From assembly GCF_019649055.1 (NCBI RefSeq), contig NW_026570293.1:645814-709813 (forward strand): a stretch of DNA of 64,000 nt, given 5' to 3'. The number at the start of each line of letters is the position of its first letter. The first letter of the stretch is position 1. Positions 10,850 through 22,399 of this stretch are shown in pieces. Under the pieces are notes generated by a model that was not told the DNA's origin, searched no databases, and was given only the letters and a program-made list of their open reading frames with translations. Source of the stretch: Paramacrobiotus metropolitanus (Eukaryota; Tardigrada; Eutardigrada; Parachela; Macrobiotidae). The position numbers and the translations under genes were made by a program.

Positions 10850-10910
10850 AGTATCGGAGGTGATAATGGTCACCCTGGAGCCAATATCCAGTACGTGCGA
10901 TACCGGGATG
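10850..10910 (-). pseudogene. retropepsin active-site remnant
   Basis: One minus frame reads VLDIGSRVTIIT, equivalent to the D-T/S-G active-site loop of retroviral-type aspartic proteases, with DIG in place of DTG or DSG. It is flanked by frameshifts. Its position between the nucleocapsid remnant (right) and RT (left) matches Gag-Pro-Pol order on the minus strand. Confidence 0.55.
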
Positions 10911-10984
10911 CACCAGTTTGACTGGGACGTGAATGGACCATCCACCCATTGCGTCCACGGACAGGGCATTGAATTCCTCCACTA

Positions 10985-11125
10985 CCAGGAATGTCCAGAG
11001 TCGCAAGCCTTCGCAGTGTATCCTTGTTTGCCACAGCTCTTGCAGTCACGATCTATGGCTGAGAACTGTGACCGCTCATGCTGCGTCGACCTACATCCGT
11101 CACAGGCATTGCTCGCCGTAGCAGG
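10985..11125 (-). pseudogene. Gag zinc-knuckle remnant
   Basis: One minus-strand frame reads CDGCRSTQHERSQ and then CKSCGKQGYTAKAC. The latter is a CX2CX4-H-X4C zinc knuckle with the histidine changed to tyrosine. This marks the nucleocapsid part of Gag in the same relic. The frame is broken by stops on both sides. Confidence 0.5.
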
Positions 11126-11346
11126 TTTCCGGTCAGGACGGCTGTTGAGGTTCTGCCGTACTGCGCGCCCACAGCCGCTATTGCATCCTATGCTAGCACC
11201 GCCACCAACGCTACCCGTGGCTCATACTCTTCACAGATTGTCAGAGCCTCCACCACGGTCGTGTCCGTTTGAGACTGGAGATACTTACGCGTTCCATTAC
11301 TCATGACTGCACTGAAAAGTGTCGCGGACATGTTCAAACGCGTGTT

Positions 11347-11755
11347 CTAGCTTCTCGACGATCTCCGCAATAATAAAATTATCCGGGCTTGCAAACAAGC
11401 ACGTTGAAAACAACATTTACCCTGTTTCGATCCAAAGAGGGTCCAGTAGCAAACTGGACTTCCGCATTGGTGATCTTGCGCAGCTTCAAATAGTTCCGAT
11501 ACTGAAATTGTTAACTTCGCCGGCTCGAACTGTATTAGCCCCGGTCCAGGCTTCTCGCAGGAGGACCAACTGAGCGTCGAGGAAGACGATGCAGAAAGTG
11601 GGGAAGTCAGCGTCATTGTGGTAAAATAGGACTATGGCCGCGCGAGGTCGTATGCCTTCACACCAGTTTGTCACGACGTGGGTAACAAAAGTAATATATT
11701 TATTAGTAAAGCCGATCGTCGCTAACTGATGGTCAGCAAACCAGAATAATGACAT
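11347..11755 (-). pseudogene. probable Gag remnant of the Ty3/gypsy relic
   Basis: Overlapping minus-strand open frames (11347-11616 and 11486-11755) lie just upstream of the zinc-knuckle remnant, where capsid would be expected. A short stretch (PAKLTIS) recalls Gag N-terminal regions, but the similarity is weak. The assignment rests mainly on position. Confidence 0.3.
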
Positions 11756-11815
11756 GCAACTTCTACGTTGCTATGTTAGCCTATGTGAAAGGTCATTTAT
11801 ATAGCGTATATATCT
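11711..11815 (-). repeat. direct repeat at the gypsy relic, right copy (possible LTR fragment)
   Basis: Partner of the block at 9516-9630; it includes TGACATGCAACTTCTACG and a TA-rich tail with ATATAGCGTATATATCTGA. The two copies could be decayed LTRs of an internally deleted element. Confidence 0.45.
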
Positions 11816-11983
11816 GAACATTGCTTGCACTATGTTCAAGGAAGCTGTAGCAGTAAACATTTTAGTTTGGAAAACGTGGATGAAATAAATGCAGGCCACT
11901 GAATTAGTTTTCAGACAAGACACAGTAGTACACTAGTACCGAATGTATGGCTTTAGTGCTTGAATTTACGCATATTTATTAAG

Positions 11984-12292
11984 CTAGGCATTAAGCATTT
12001 CATTTAAAAAACATAAGCTCGCATGCCATTTAACAAATTTACCGAATGAAAGGGAATGTTCTGTGACCAACTCGAGCTTGAGCATAGGCGCAGGTTTTCC
12101 AGTTTTTTGTCGTTTGGCATGGTAACTGCGGACCGGTAATGACGCTGTCATTTTCGCAATTTGCAGTTCATATTTCGGATTGTCAGGGGCGATTAGACCA
12201 ATATCTAATGCCCAGTATTTGATGGTCACTGCAGGCGAACTTTCAGATATATAGAAATATGTCTTTTCTATAGCCAAATTGAAGCTCACCAT
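11984..12292 (-). CDS. unrecognised 102-codon minus-strand frame
   Basis: The frame is protein-like (including TIKYWALDIGLIAPDNPKY) and lies between the two parts of the retroelement relic. It may be part of Gag or an unrelated exon. No domain is recognised. Confidence 0.25.
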   Translation of the reverse strand: MVSFNLAIEKTYFYISESSPAVTIKYWALDIGLIAPDNPKYELQIAKMTASLPVRSYHAKRQKTGKPAPMLKLELVTEHSLSFGKFVKWHASLCFLNEMLNA

Positions 12293-12657
12293 TTTCCCGT
12301 CTGGTACGTTTTGGGCAGCGCGTTAATGCTTCACTTTTCGAATTTCTGTCACCCAAGCACGTTGAGAAGCAGCTTTCTTAAAATTTTGGTTTCGAGCAGA
12401 CGGCCTTCCACAGTTTCGCACTACCAGGAACTAAACATGGGCCATTTGAAGTCCTTAATAAGTTTTTCCATCCAACTGACTGACATCCACAAATTCACAA
12501 CACGACCAGCAACATTGTAACCAAAACATAAATAGGTCTAACATAAATAATTGAAACTGCACATGGACACGAGAAGCTGCTGGGCTTTAGTGTCCAGGCT
12601 GTTAATCAGTTACGGACGGTGCTTATGTATCCCGACCCGTATGGAGATCCGTTAGAG

Positions 12658-12750
12658 CAACATGCAGTAGTTGTCAAATAAGAACTCCCACGCTTTGTAA
12701 TCCATCGTTTCCGGATTAAACTTCGTTATTCGATCCGTTGAAGTCGCCAT
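12658..12750 (-). pseudogene. Gag N-terminus remnant
   Basis: The minus-strand ATG at 12750 opens MATSTDRITKFNPETMDYK followed by a WEFLFDNYC-type stretch. This is typical of the first ~30 residues of retrotransposon Gag proteins, which begin with a 'FxPxxxDWxxYxERLxxYF'-like helix. A TAA stops the frame after about 31 codons. It probably belongs to the same relic as the downstream RT, or to a second element. Confidence 0.45.
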
Positions 12751-12759
12751 TGTCACGCT

Positions 12760-13415
12760 TAAACTAACGCTTACTTCCCTCTTTCCACTTAAAGTTCAAC
12801 GAATACTGCACACTTCACGCCAACCACAGAACTTTTAGAGGTAAAGTCCTACTTGAGGAACGATACAAGGAGGCAATGAGAACTTTTCTAAGTCTAAAGA
12901 CGATGCTGTTAACTGGCAAGCATGCGACAGCCATGTGAAAACCCGGCCCACGGAACGGGGCTTCTCGGCAACCGGCGTTCGGCCGGAATGCCGGGAAAGC
13001 AGTCAAAGTGGATATTAGCGACCGTTCGGCGGCTTTTGGCAGCTTTGTCGGAGTGCCGGTTTGCAGTGAATTACGTTAAAGAATATGCATTTAAGAAGAG
13101 ATTATACCGATTTCGCCCTCTTTTCACTATTCAGGAAAGTATTATTCATAATTTAAGCAGTTGTGCTTCGACGTTATTGTATTGCGTTTGAGGAGTTGTA
13201 TATCGGCGCAGTTTGATATTCTTACAAGCAGGAGTGCTTATTATTAAAGAATCCGATATAACCAAATAATAAAGAAGGTGCTCGTTAGGCAGATTACAAT
13301 AGTCAGTAATAAGTTCAATTTTTTGGTGAATTTTTGGACTAAAGTAAAGCATTAGACTAAATTCGACATCGGCTGCATATCGGTCGTTTCCAAAGAACTA
13401 TTCGTTTGGGTGATG
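12760..13415. other. non-coding stretch, nothing recognised
   Basis: No protein family or repeat noticed. It separates the gypsy relic from the ATPase fragment. Confidence 0.4.
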
Positions 13416-13982
13416 TTAGGATTTATGATTTGAAGCCGCGCATTTTCGGTGAGATAGTCTTTCTTGGAAATGAGGAATCATGTTTGAGAAAATGGCGCAT
13501 TGGCAGTTGGCTGACTGATCTGTAGCGTCCAACGCCATCCATTCTCCGTTCACAATATTTCCTTTTCCGGCATCTTTGGGCCTTTGATGCTGGAAATCGT
13601 CACATCGATGACAATAATAAAATTCTTCGATCGCCTGAGATTTGCCGCTACCTGGTTTCGCAACAATTAAGGCATTAACTGCAGAACAGTGAACGTTTCC
13701 ATGTTCAACTAGTACTTTCTCACCGCATAAGGTTGCTACAGCTCCCAGAATCGATATAAAAATGGCATTTTCCTTAGATCGCCTGGTCGCTGCGTAATAA
13801 GTGATGGATTCCAGCAAACTTACTTCGATATAATCACCAACATTATGCATGAAATTTTTCGTAGCAAGCTCGGCGTATACGGTCAGCTGTTGCGCGAGAT
13901 ACTGTAACTGCCTACCCCTTATTTCGCATAGGAAGTGTGGTACTGTACAATTCGCTATTGAGAAAGGTCTTCTAAAGCGCAC
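13416..13982 (-). CDS. DUF3987-like P-loop ATPase fragment
   Basis: A 188-codon minus-strand frame. At about residues 77-120 it shows ISILGAVATLCGEKVLVEHG, then NALIVAKPGSGKSQAIEEF. A helical segment followed by a strand and a Walker A loop (KPGSGKS) is the arrangement of DUF3987 proteins, a primase/helicase-associated P-loop family common in phages and plasmids and also found in some animal genomes. Walker B and later motifs are not visible. The frame stops at 13416, so this is an exon or a truncated copy; splice sites were not resolved. No partner genes are evident. An alternative is another small P-loop family. Confidence 0.45.
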   Translation of the reverse strand: MRFRRPFSIANCTVPHFLCEIRGRQLQYLAQQLTVYAELATKNFMHNVGDYIEVSLLESITYYAATRRSKENAIFISILGAVATLCGEKVLVEHGNVHCSAVNALIVAKPGSGKSQAIEEFYYCHRCDDFQHQRPKDAGKGNIVNGEWMALDATDQSANCQCAIFSNMIPHFQERLSHRKCAASNHKS

Positions 13983-14537
13983 AATAAACTGCCATAACCA
14001 CGAAAATGAGTAACTACTGTATCTATTGTTAATCGCTCTGGCCGTCTATTTCGCTGGTCATACAGCTATACATAGAACAGGTGCACGACTATCCATCAAA
14101 CCTGGGACTATTTTGACCACAGTAATGTGCCTATAGACACACTATATATCTCACTTATTTGTGGTCAATGAAAACTCTAAAACAGATAACAACTGCGTTT
14201 GAAGTGGGTACAAGCGAACAAACGTGTTCGTCATGGCTGTCCATTATGAGGGACATTTGTTACATGATGATCAAGGAAGAGTTAAGCTTATCTCGAATAG
14301 CCGGACCAAGATTAACTGTCGAAATCTACGAAAGTTATTTATTTATGTAAACGAAAATATGACCGCGGAGGATTTTTGGTGAATTTCACTAGGACCATTG
14401 GTGGGATTTGTCGCGAAAACAGAGAAGCATTTGTCTTCGCGATATAGTTGCTGTTCGCGATCGTATCTGAGCAACTAGTACAGAGTACTTAGCAAAAGTA
14501 GGGGGGGGTTGTTCCACAAGTAGCCCTTTAAGAACTT

Positions 14538-14762
14538 TTAGAACTTTTTCGTGTCAGTGGATAATTGCCACAATATATTTCTACAAAATGCCCTGAATGC
14601 CGATATTTTATTCCCGGGATGCTTACAGCATATTCTGTTCAATACAGGGCAGATTTTCCTCTTGCTCGTTTCCCCAAAAGGGCACACAGAAACATTTCCG
14701 GCCAAAACGGTAGCGATAAAGGCGAGTAATGACAAAAATATCCCTACAACCTTTGTGCGCAT
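14538..14762 (-). CDS. possible small secreted cysteine-containing protein
   Basis: From the ATG at 14762 the frame encodes 74 aa. The first ~21 residues look like a signal peptide: a basic start (MRTKVV), a hydrophobic core (GIFLSLLAFIATVL) and AG as a plausible cleavage site. The remainder has five cysteines in a VC-IC-ICC-FC pattern. No family is recognised. It could be a single-exon gene, a first exon, or chance. Confidence 0.3.
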   Translation of the reverse strand: MRTKVVGIFLSLLAFIATVLAGNVSVCPFGETSKRKICPVLNRICCKHPGNKISAFRAFCRNILWQLSTDTKKF

Positions 14763-15351
14763 CAGAACTGCAGCCTGCACAGTATTTAATATTCTCGTAC
14801 ATTTCACAATCGAGGAAATCACGAACATCGTCCGTGGCACTGTCCGTGGTTTCTACTAACTGCCGTTTAGCTGCAGCCTGGCTGCGTCATCCAAGTACGG
14901 CACAGCGCCGGTTGCCTTGCTTCGAAAGAAAGCCGCCGGTTCATTGTTTTCGTTTTTTTTTTGCAGCCGTCACTGAATTCAACAGCCCGATATGGTTTCC
15001 GGTCATCGGCCATGGACAGACAAAGTACTTAGCTCATCTTCTATTGATAGGCTACTCGTAGGCGATTTCTTGTTAAATACCTTATGTGATGATGACACAG
15101 AGTACAACTCCGAGACAAAATAAATATTTAAAACCAGCCACCACTTATTATAAGCCGTACAAGATCTTTGTTGACAAGGAGAGCTTCTATAACAAAAGCA
15201 GATGTGCACTTTTATTCGCAGAGACGAGCAGATTGCGATCGCTCACAAAAATGCAAATACTCTTTTCATTTACATAATGTGTATTTTACGTACATCTAGT
15301 AAAATGAGTGCAGCAACGATTTAATTCCAGTTCCATTCCGATATTACAGAA

Positions 15352-15425
15352 CTTATTGTTTCCGTTTTGAGCAGCATTAGGATGCCGTAAATGACAATCC
15401 TTTTGCCTGCCCATTGCGGAAATAT
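15352..15425. repeat. dispersed ~70-bp imperfect palindrome, copy 2
   Basis: Starts TTGTTTCCGTTTTGAGCAGC and ends GCCTGCCCATTGCGGAAA. It is homologous to copy 1 at 4122-4190 and copy 3 at 19283-19355, and more diverged at its left end. Confidence 0.45.
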
Positions 15426-16723
15426 AAGGCTGACCAAGTTTACCAGTCTAAGCTTTCATTACTCAAAGTTGTGAGAAAACAGCGTAATATATGTAGCGAA
15501 AATTCGAAATGAAGCGAATTCTTTGGCATTCAGCGCCCCAAAAAATATTTCTTGCAAAGGAAACCAACTTCGTTATGAGTAAATAACATAACTGTCAATG
15601 ACTGTTATGATGATGTATAACCTGTTTGGTAAATGACAACGCGAAAGGTGGTTACTGGCGAAGGAAGCGCGATTAGTTTCGCAGTGTTGGATAATATTTT
15701 AAAAAATTATTTTTTAATGACCTTTCCAAAATAAAGGTAATACTATCCAGTACATAAGTGCCGAGCGCGGATGCGCGAGGCTACCTTGTACTAATTTAAT
15801 TATTACTGGTGTGGCAGATGCAGGTAATCTGATAAAAAACGTTGCAGGGTAATGTATTTTACCTGTTATAACTCTTATTCTTTATTACTTTGTTATGTTT
15901 CGATATCTTGCGCCTTGTGTTGGATTTGACCAATGAAGTTTTCCAAATTTTGAACAAGAAACACCTACGAATTCGTCATACCGTTAAACCCAGGCTTGTT
16001 AATTTTGTACGAGTAGAAAAATAATTGAGAACTGGATTCTACACAGATACACTGCACAGATGTAAACTTACAAGAACGCATTCACATATTAAAGGCATGC
16101 AATTAAATTTTAATAAATTTGGTTCTAAAAATTGAGAAAGTTTTTACGGTAGAATGTTCAGTAAGAATGTAGAATGTACAGTAAAATGTATGTAGAATGT
16201 AAGTACAGTTACAGACTTACAGTAGAGTAGATATGGAGCACTCACTGGTTACTGTTAGCACGCTCAATCGCAGCAAACTTATATGCGCCGCATTTATTTT
16301 CAAGACATGCCACTGGCAGCAGGCGAGGAACATCTTAGAAAACGTCGCCGATAAGAGTACAACGCTGTCGCGACGATGAAGGTAGATGAAAATGCTGGTG
16401 GTTTGTTAATTCAACAGGTTCTATGGGTACACCGCTTACGCCCAACAATAGAAATGCAAAAGCAAGATTAAAAAAATTTATAATTTTAATTTTTTTACAT
16501 TAATAATTATTAAATAAAAATAGTGATAATAGTAGTGTTCAAAACTGAATCTGATATTTCAGTTTTTCAGAAACAAGTTAGGAGTGCAGTATCGCTCATT
16601 CCTGAAGTAGTATGTACCGTTAGCCTGTAAGGCGTAGTACAGTGGCAGAACTGTGGCAAAATAATGTCATCCAGCTTTTAATTGCGCTTGGCAGTTTTTC
16701 AACTATCATAATTCAACAAAGAC

Positions 16724-17152
16724 GTGAACAAGAGCAACGGCTTATTTTTTCGCTTCATGTTACAAACCAAGTTACAGTTAAGAACTGCTGAAGGCTTTAA
16801 ATTAAAGTTTCTTCCTTTAAAATTTATTTGTAGGGGTACGTACATACATACTAAGGCAGCTACGGAGTACTTAGAGTGCGAGGATGAGCTGTGTATTCGT
16901 GATCACGGTTCACCTAAAATACCAGGTAATAATAATTCGGTTGTTTTTGCTGGGAAGGCTAACGGTCAGTATGTCAATATTGAGAAATTGACACCCGTTA
17001 ACTCTCAGTTCCCAACATCTACACAGGTCAAAAGGGAAGCTGCCATGAAGATGCTACATAACAAACCGGCTTTACAAAAACCTTGTTGCTGCAATACTCG
17101 CATACCCTCCAACGAGCGAATGCGAAAAATGCCACATTTTTGTACACGCTAA
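16724..17152 (+). CDS. unrecognised 142-codon open frame
   Basis: The longest plus-strand frame in this neighbourhood. The encoded peptide is basic, with a CCC run near the C-terminus, and shows no signal peptide or known domain. Base composition matches the surrounding AT-rich DNA. It may be chance. Confidence 0.2.
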   Translation: MNKSNGLFFRFMLQTKLQLRTAEGFKLKFLPLKFICRGTYIHTKAATEYLECEDELCIRDHGSPKIPGNNNSVVFAGKANGQYVNIEKLTPVNSQFPTSTQVKREAAMKMLHNKPALQKPCCCNTRIPSNERMRKMPHFCTR

Positions 17153-20100
17153 TAAACTAACATTAATTGCAAATGCGTGCAGTGTACCGTATGCTATGAA
17201 ACGAAATCTAACTACGTACGGTACTTATTTTATCTACCCTAGTAAAGTAAAAATGGCCCACAAGAGCGCCATGGCAACAGAAAAGTAAACTTATCGGGGC
17301 GCTCCCAAAAGGCACATCTGCGGAATGCCCACATTATTTTCTTGCGAACTGTGCGACATTGGCTACTTCAGTTAATACTGCAATTACTTATCTATGTTCT
17401 AAAATGATCGCTAAAAATCAGGTTACTTCAGATGGGCATTCCAGATGTGGTGGGTGTTTCTTTTCGGAGTCAGTTTGCTTCCTCATTGATATACCCTTAC
17501 TGTTCTACACGAATTCCACGATCGACAACTACAGGTAAGTCCGGTTTACTATACATTCGGTGGATTATCCTTTCGGCATAAAGGTAATCTAATTCGACAA
17601 ATCTAAAAGATTTGTTTACTTGTCACAAATTAATCTGCGGCTTGGGCGCGCTGTGCTGTCGCAGGAAAATCTTTAATGGATCCAGTGGTGATCCGGCTAA
17701 ACTTTTCTTCGCACACCCTTGAGCAATCGGCAGGCAAGCGGCTGGGCGCAACCGGCATTTGGCAGGACAGTGGACGGCAGTGTCTTGGCACCTGACAAAA
17801 CTATCAAATACTCTGAATTTGCTCATCGGTTCGGTAACGGAACGTAATCGCTGTCTTCTGAAATACGATCCTCTTCCTCGGGAAGGGGCACTTCATCCTG
17901 CAGCGGCAGGTCTTCGTTTTCTGCACACCCTGATTCAACCTCATGGTTTCCATAAAAACCGCCTTGCACGCTCTACAACGTTTAAATACTTACATCACGT
18001 TTTATAACACTTAAATGTTCCTTTTCGACAAAATGACTGTTATTTATTTCCCGTGAACCGCATCGTGCTCAGCCAAAGAACTGGTTTTCTGCAAAAACCC
18101 CGCCTAAATAGTCATCTTAGTTATCTTAGTTTTCTTAGTTGTCTGCAGTTTATTTCAAACCATCATTTAAACACGTGTTAGAGAAACAGTTACAAAAACA
18201 ACAGCTCGTTTTCTTAGTTATCTTAGTTATCTTACTTAGCATCGGAGAAGGTTGGCGCAGTATACACTAACCAGCATTTCATTCTCGCGTATCCCGTGTG
18301 GTGGTCGGGAAATCGAGTGCAGCCTTGCTCGAATCGCGCCTGCACACCACCGTTGGCTAAGGACAACCCTTTTTCGCGCACTGCAGTGCACTGATGCTGT
18401 TACTGGTGACGGCTTGCTGATAGGGAACTTTAGCTGTAGCAGAATCTCCGAACGCTTTTGCATTATGGCGAACAAAGAAGTTCGTAAACACGACTTTTTG
18501 AACGCTGGTTATCAAAGCTATGCATTTGAGATGTTCGTATGGATTTGAACATCTGACCTTTAAAAACAAGCATTGTTAGAAATGCTTAATATTACCCGTA
18601 AAATATGACTACCCTATATTATAGTATTACTCTATTTATAGGTAGTAAATTAGTAATACAGTATTATACTACTTGACGTGCTACACTACATGATGATAAA
18701 ATTGATCGTGGCCAAGACCACTGCCCTGCCAACTGCCCATTGTGAGCCCTTGCCCATTTTTTGTGTATAAACTACACACAACTGCGCTGTCTTTCGTGAC
18801 CTTTAAATACCGTACAGTAGGGAGTTATGATCTTGACTTATTTGCCACTTGACCTATTGGCTTGACACCCCTTGAACGCGGATTCTTAAAAGGCCTTTCG
18901 CAAAACCAAAAATTAAACGCATTTTGTTTTAATTGAATTTGTGGTGCTATTTTTATTTCATAAACGCGTATACATTACAGATTGAAAAGACAGATACATT
19001 ACAGATTTGTGGTCGACATGTCTACGTATTTTCGAAAGTGCCTTTACTTGGCTAGAAAGAGAAATTGCTTTGGATTTCCTTTTCTGGAGTGGTCTCTGGC
19101 TCCCTCTTCGAAACCGCTTAATTACAGCATTAACAGCAATCTGGGTCAGTGAACAAATATGCGAAGCCGGCACTGACTGGTTTTACCTGATTGCCTACTG
19201 GCTTGTTCTGCCAATGGAGCCGCATCAACGAGTGCAAGTACTTTAAATTACCCATCCTGCTCTAATATATAAACCCGTTTTTTCGGTTCCGTGTTTGGCA
19301 GCATTTCGCATATCAAAAACTAATATGGGTTTGCTTGCCGAGTGCGGAAATTACAAAAATTTGGTTGTGATAAACAGCCAGCACCTCCCCAACTAAAACA
19401 CAGACCTCTCCGGACATGTGGCTGGGATGCTGACATTACTGTATCAAAAGCAGTGTGATATTTGCTGCCTGAATTTGTTTTCGTAAATAATAATTGCTGA
19501 ACGTACGAGATGGGACAAAAGAACGAAATCAGATCTACGTTGGCCTCGTACTGGTCAAAATTATTGCCCGTTGTGTGGTGGTGTAACAATATGAGGAGGT
19601 ACAAATATTAACAAGATCTGCTTCGAACCGAGAGTAAAACTAAATACTTATAAGCGGCATAATTCGTACATGAGCATTATAAATTTCGGTGTGCACAAAA
19701 TGACCGAATGCCAAGGAAATCGTAATAAAATACCAGAAATGTGTATATCAAACGATGCACATTACATTTTGGCTTACACATAAAAGCAGAAAACTTTATC
19801 TTCCATATTCGTCAGTGTTCACTGCAGAAAATGCTGTAGCGACTGTGATGCTCTTATTTTTCGCTTACAATAGTGTGTTCGGACTGGTGAATGTATCACA
19901 ATCAGTGTTTGTACTCGTACGTTCGAAAAATATTAAAACTAATTATTCTTTCAAAAATTTTTAACCATGAAAACATATCTGGTCAAAATTATGCAATGCA
20001 AAATTATGCAATAAGAACTTACATACGTAATATTATATCTGTCTAATAAGCACTGGTCAACAGGGTTTACCAGAAGCAAATCGATATATACTCTGGCTAT

Positions 20101-20300
20101 GTGATCAGTCCTATTTTGTAACAAAATAGCCGCTTGCGGCTGGGGAAAATTCTAGCTGGATTGGAATTCTTTATAAGCAATGGGTTTTTTTAAAAAAACT
20201 TATGTAAGCATATAAACGGGCGGTTTTTTCTGATTGAGCTTGTATACTAAGAATTTATCATAGCAATAACCATGTACTTGTACTATGATAAATATTACAA
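17153..20300. other. mostly non-coding; short acidic frame and TTAGT-rich patches
   Basis: A short minus-strand acidic frame at about 17823-17961 (including VPLPEEEDRISEDSDYVPLP) is coding-like, but lacks an ATG and context. Around 18115-18240 TCTTAGTTA/TTTCTTAGTT repeats occur. An imperfect inverted pair (GCACATCTGCGGAATGCCCA and TGGGCATTCCAGATGTGG) lies at about 17310-17450. Nothing else is recognised. Confidence 0.35.
19283..19355. repeat. dispersed ~70-bp imperfect palindrome, copy 3
   Basis: Starts GGTTCCGTGTTTGGCAGCA and ends TTGCCGAGTGCGGAAA. Same family as 4122-4190 and 15352-15425. Confidence 0.45.
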
Positions 20301-20305
20301 TTATT

Positions 20306-20580
20306 CTTTAAATATATTTTATTGACAGATCACAGTCATACAAGTGGAGAAGCTGTCACCCTGCCACCAAAAATCCACAACAAAGTTTGAGCACAGAAAG
20401 CCACATGAGCGCAGAAAATGAATTTTTAAATAAACTTAAATAAAAATGAATTTAAAAAAATAATTTCAAATCTATTTTATTTCATGATTGACGGGATACA
20501 AGTGGGAGGAGCCGTCTCTTGTCACCGAAATTCCATCACAGAAAACAGAGCGAAAAAAAACAAATTTACAAATCAATTAT
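20306..20580 (+). repeat. two diverged ~120-bp direct repeats
   Basis: The block ATTTTATTGACAG...ATACAAGTGGAGAAGC...ACCAAAAATCCACAACA (about 20306-20420) is echoed at about 20460-20580 (ATTTTATTTCATGATTGACG...ATACAAGTGGGAGGAGCC...CCGAAATTCCATCACA). Identity is moderate. There is no coding capacity. Confidence 0.45.
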
Positions 20581-20654
20581 TTAATTTGCATATGCAACTT
20601 TAATACAATCGTAGTAACGTACAAACAACAAACAAATAGATAAACAAACAAATA

Positions 20655-21398
20655 CAGGGGTGCCGCGCCAAGTTCGGACAGTTGCGAAAAATTTATTTAC
20701 AAAAATCACCGTACGCAATTGTATTTGCGCCTTTGCATTTTCCAGTACAACTTTTAATTGCGAACCCAAAAATATCAAAATTGAGCATGTTCGCTATGAT
20801 AAAAAGGGGCGGGGCGAGTGTTTAGGGGAAGGGGTAGTGGTCGTTTTTCTGGCGCTTATAACGGCGCCTCTGAAAAATGTAGCAAACGACATTTCGGGGT
20901 GAGCAATTCTGAAAATTGTTAAGCGACCCAAAAGGTGTCCGTCGGGGGCCAGCAGATGGAACTCACGCCATCAGTGCCCGCGGCGAACTCGAAACAAGAC
21001 TCATCTGCCATAGACTTGTATGTTAAAAAGCACATTCAAAGAAATGCGGTTGCCAAGAGCACTGTTAGCATCAGACAAGATGTTAGTGATTAAAAGAGAA
21101 GGAAGAAGGTTCCACTAGGTGACCATGCTATCGTTTAAAACTTTTCAGCCTCCTCCAATTTTTAAATACTTGTCGAATGAAGTCGATTATTTCTTAGTAA
21201 GCAGTGCGATTTTTGCACCAAAAATTAAATTCGAAATTTGGCTGCCGTTCCTGAGCCTCATCTTTTTGCATGGAAACAAAATTACTGAAGGTGCTACAGA
21301 CCAAGCACTATCACGCAAAGGTTTTTTAAAAAAATTAGATTTCACTGGTAGGAGTAGAGGAATTTTTTTAACTGTCCGAACTTGGCCCGGCACCCCTG
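20655..21398. mobile_element. 744-bp non-autonomous DNA element with hAT-like TIRs
   Basis: The ends are CAGGGGTGCCGCGCCAAGTT and AACTTGGCCCGGCACCCCTG, inverted repeats that continue inward as CGGACAGTT / AACTGTCCG for about 30-40 bp. The CAGGGGTG start is typical of hAT-superfamily TIRs. The interior has only short frames and no transposase. A TAGATAAA sequence lies right after the right end, and a similar one lies some 11 bp before the left end, so an exact 8-bp target duplication is not clean. Confidence 0.7.
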
Positions 21399-21629
21399 TA
21401 GATAAACTAATTTGAATTGGTGTATTTAAAAAATCGTGAATTTATAAATTATTAATTGCAAATTGTTTTTAGTTTTTGTTTTAAATGACCAATTTGACTA
21501 AACGTAATTCCATTAAAAACGAAAACTGTCGCCCCGAGCCTTGGACTTTTTTCATGACAGTGTAATTCCATAAAAAAATCAAGCTTTCAGCACTAAAAGT
21601 AAATTCAGGGAAGAGACTCCAGGCAAAAG

Positions 21630-22376
21630 TCAAACAGTTTTCCTTGCTTTTTGATTTTGTAAATAGCCCTTAGTCTTCCTTTCCAGATACGACCTTCCCC
21701 AATTTGTTGATTTTATATGTCCTGCTGTTGGTGGAGTCAGAAAATCTGGTTTCGAAGCCGGATTGCTCCGTAACCGTATAGTTACCGCAAGCTTCAGGAT
21801 TACATGGTACGTGACCGGGACTGGGAGTGGCTGCATGTAGTAGCGAACTGGTTTTGAAAAATAATTCCGGAGGTTTTCCATAGAAGAGCAGCGGCATTCT
21901 TTATCATCTAAGCAAAGAGGATTCCATTGCAAATCAAGGCCTGCCCTCAAACCTGACACTGAAAGACTGTCTAGGAAACGTTGGTCCACGTCCATCAAGT
22001 TATTTCCATTAAGGTAAACCAGCAATATGCTCCGCATGACGAAAAAACGACTTGTGTAAAGTTCAGAAATATTATTGTGGTATAGCCCAATCATCTGCGA
22101 AAACATAAAATAATACCAGTGAACATTAACACTCGTATTAGTGAATGACCAGTGGTAAATTATTGAGATACTCAGTAGTGTTTCTGCTGGCCAGTACGAA
22201 ACGTTTTGTGCTACGGGAAGTTGTTTACTGCAATAATTATTTTTATTTTTACTGCAATTTTTATTTTTATTCTTTTTGGCTTTTTCAGTAGTACTTACCA
22301 ACACGTTGAGCGTCGAAAAAGGATTCGTAAGTGACGAGACTTTTGATACATCAGCTTGTGTCAAACGTGTGCGCAC
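21630..22376 (-). pseudogene. 3' part of a leucine-rich-repeat protein gene
   Basis: On the minus strand, exon-like sequence ending at 22299 (STLNVL) and the segment from 22094 downward (MIGLYHNNISELYTSRFF, then VYLNGNNLMDVDQRFLDSL) form two LRR units. They are split by a ~204-bp intron (22095-22298) with a GTAAGT donor and a TTTTCGCAG acceptor in phase 0. An LRR C-terminal cap follows (LDLQWNPLCLDDKECRC). The next cap cysteines (CNPEAC) are in the adjacent frame, so there is a frameshift or an unrecognised splice near 21860. No upstream exons were found and no transmembrane segment follows. Such proteins are typically extracellular or receptor ectodomains. It may be a truncated gene, a relic, or an assembly-damaged 3' end. 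Confidence 0.55.
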
Positions 22377-22399
22377 AAACCGATTTTAGAACGGTTTAT

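Larger units (their letters stand above)
13983..16720. other. mostly non-coding; AT-rich
   Basis: Apart from the small frame at 14538-14762 and the palindrome at 15352-15425, I see no recognisable gene. The remaining open frames are short and featureless. Confidence 0.4.
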
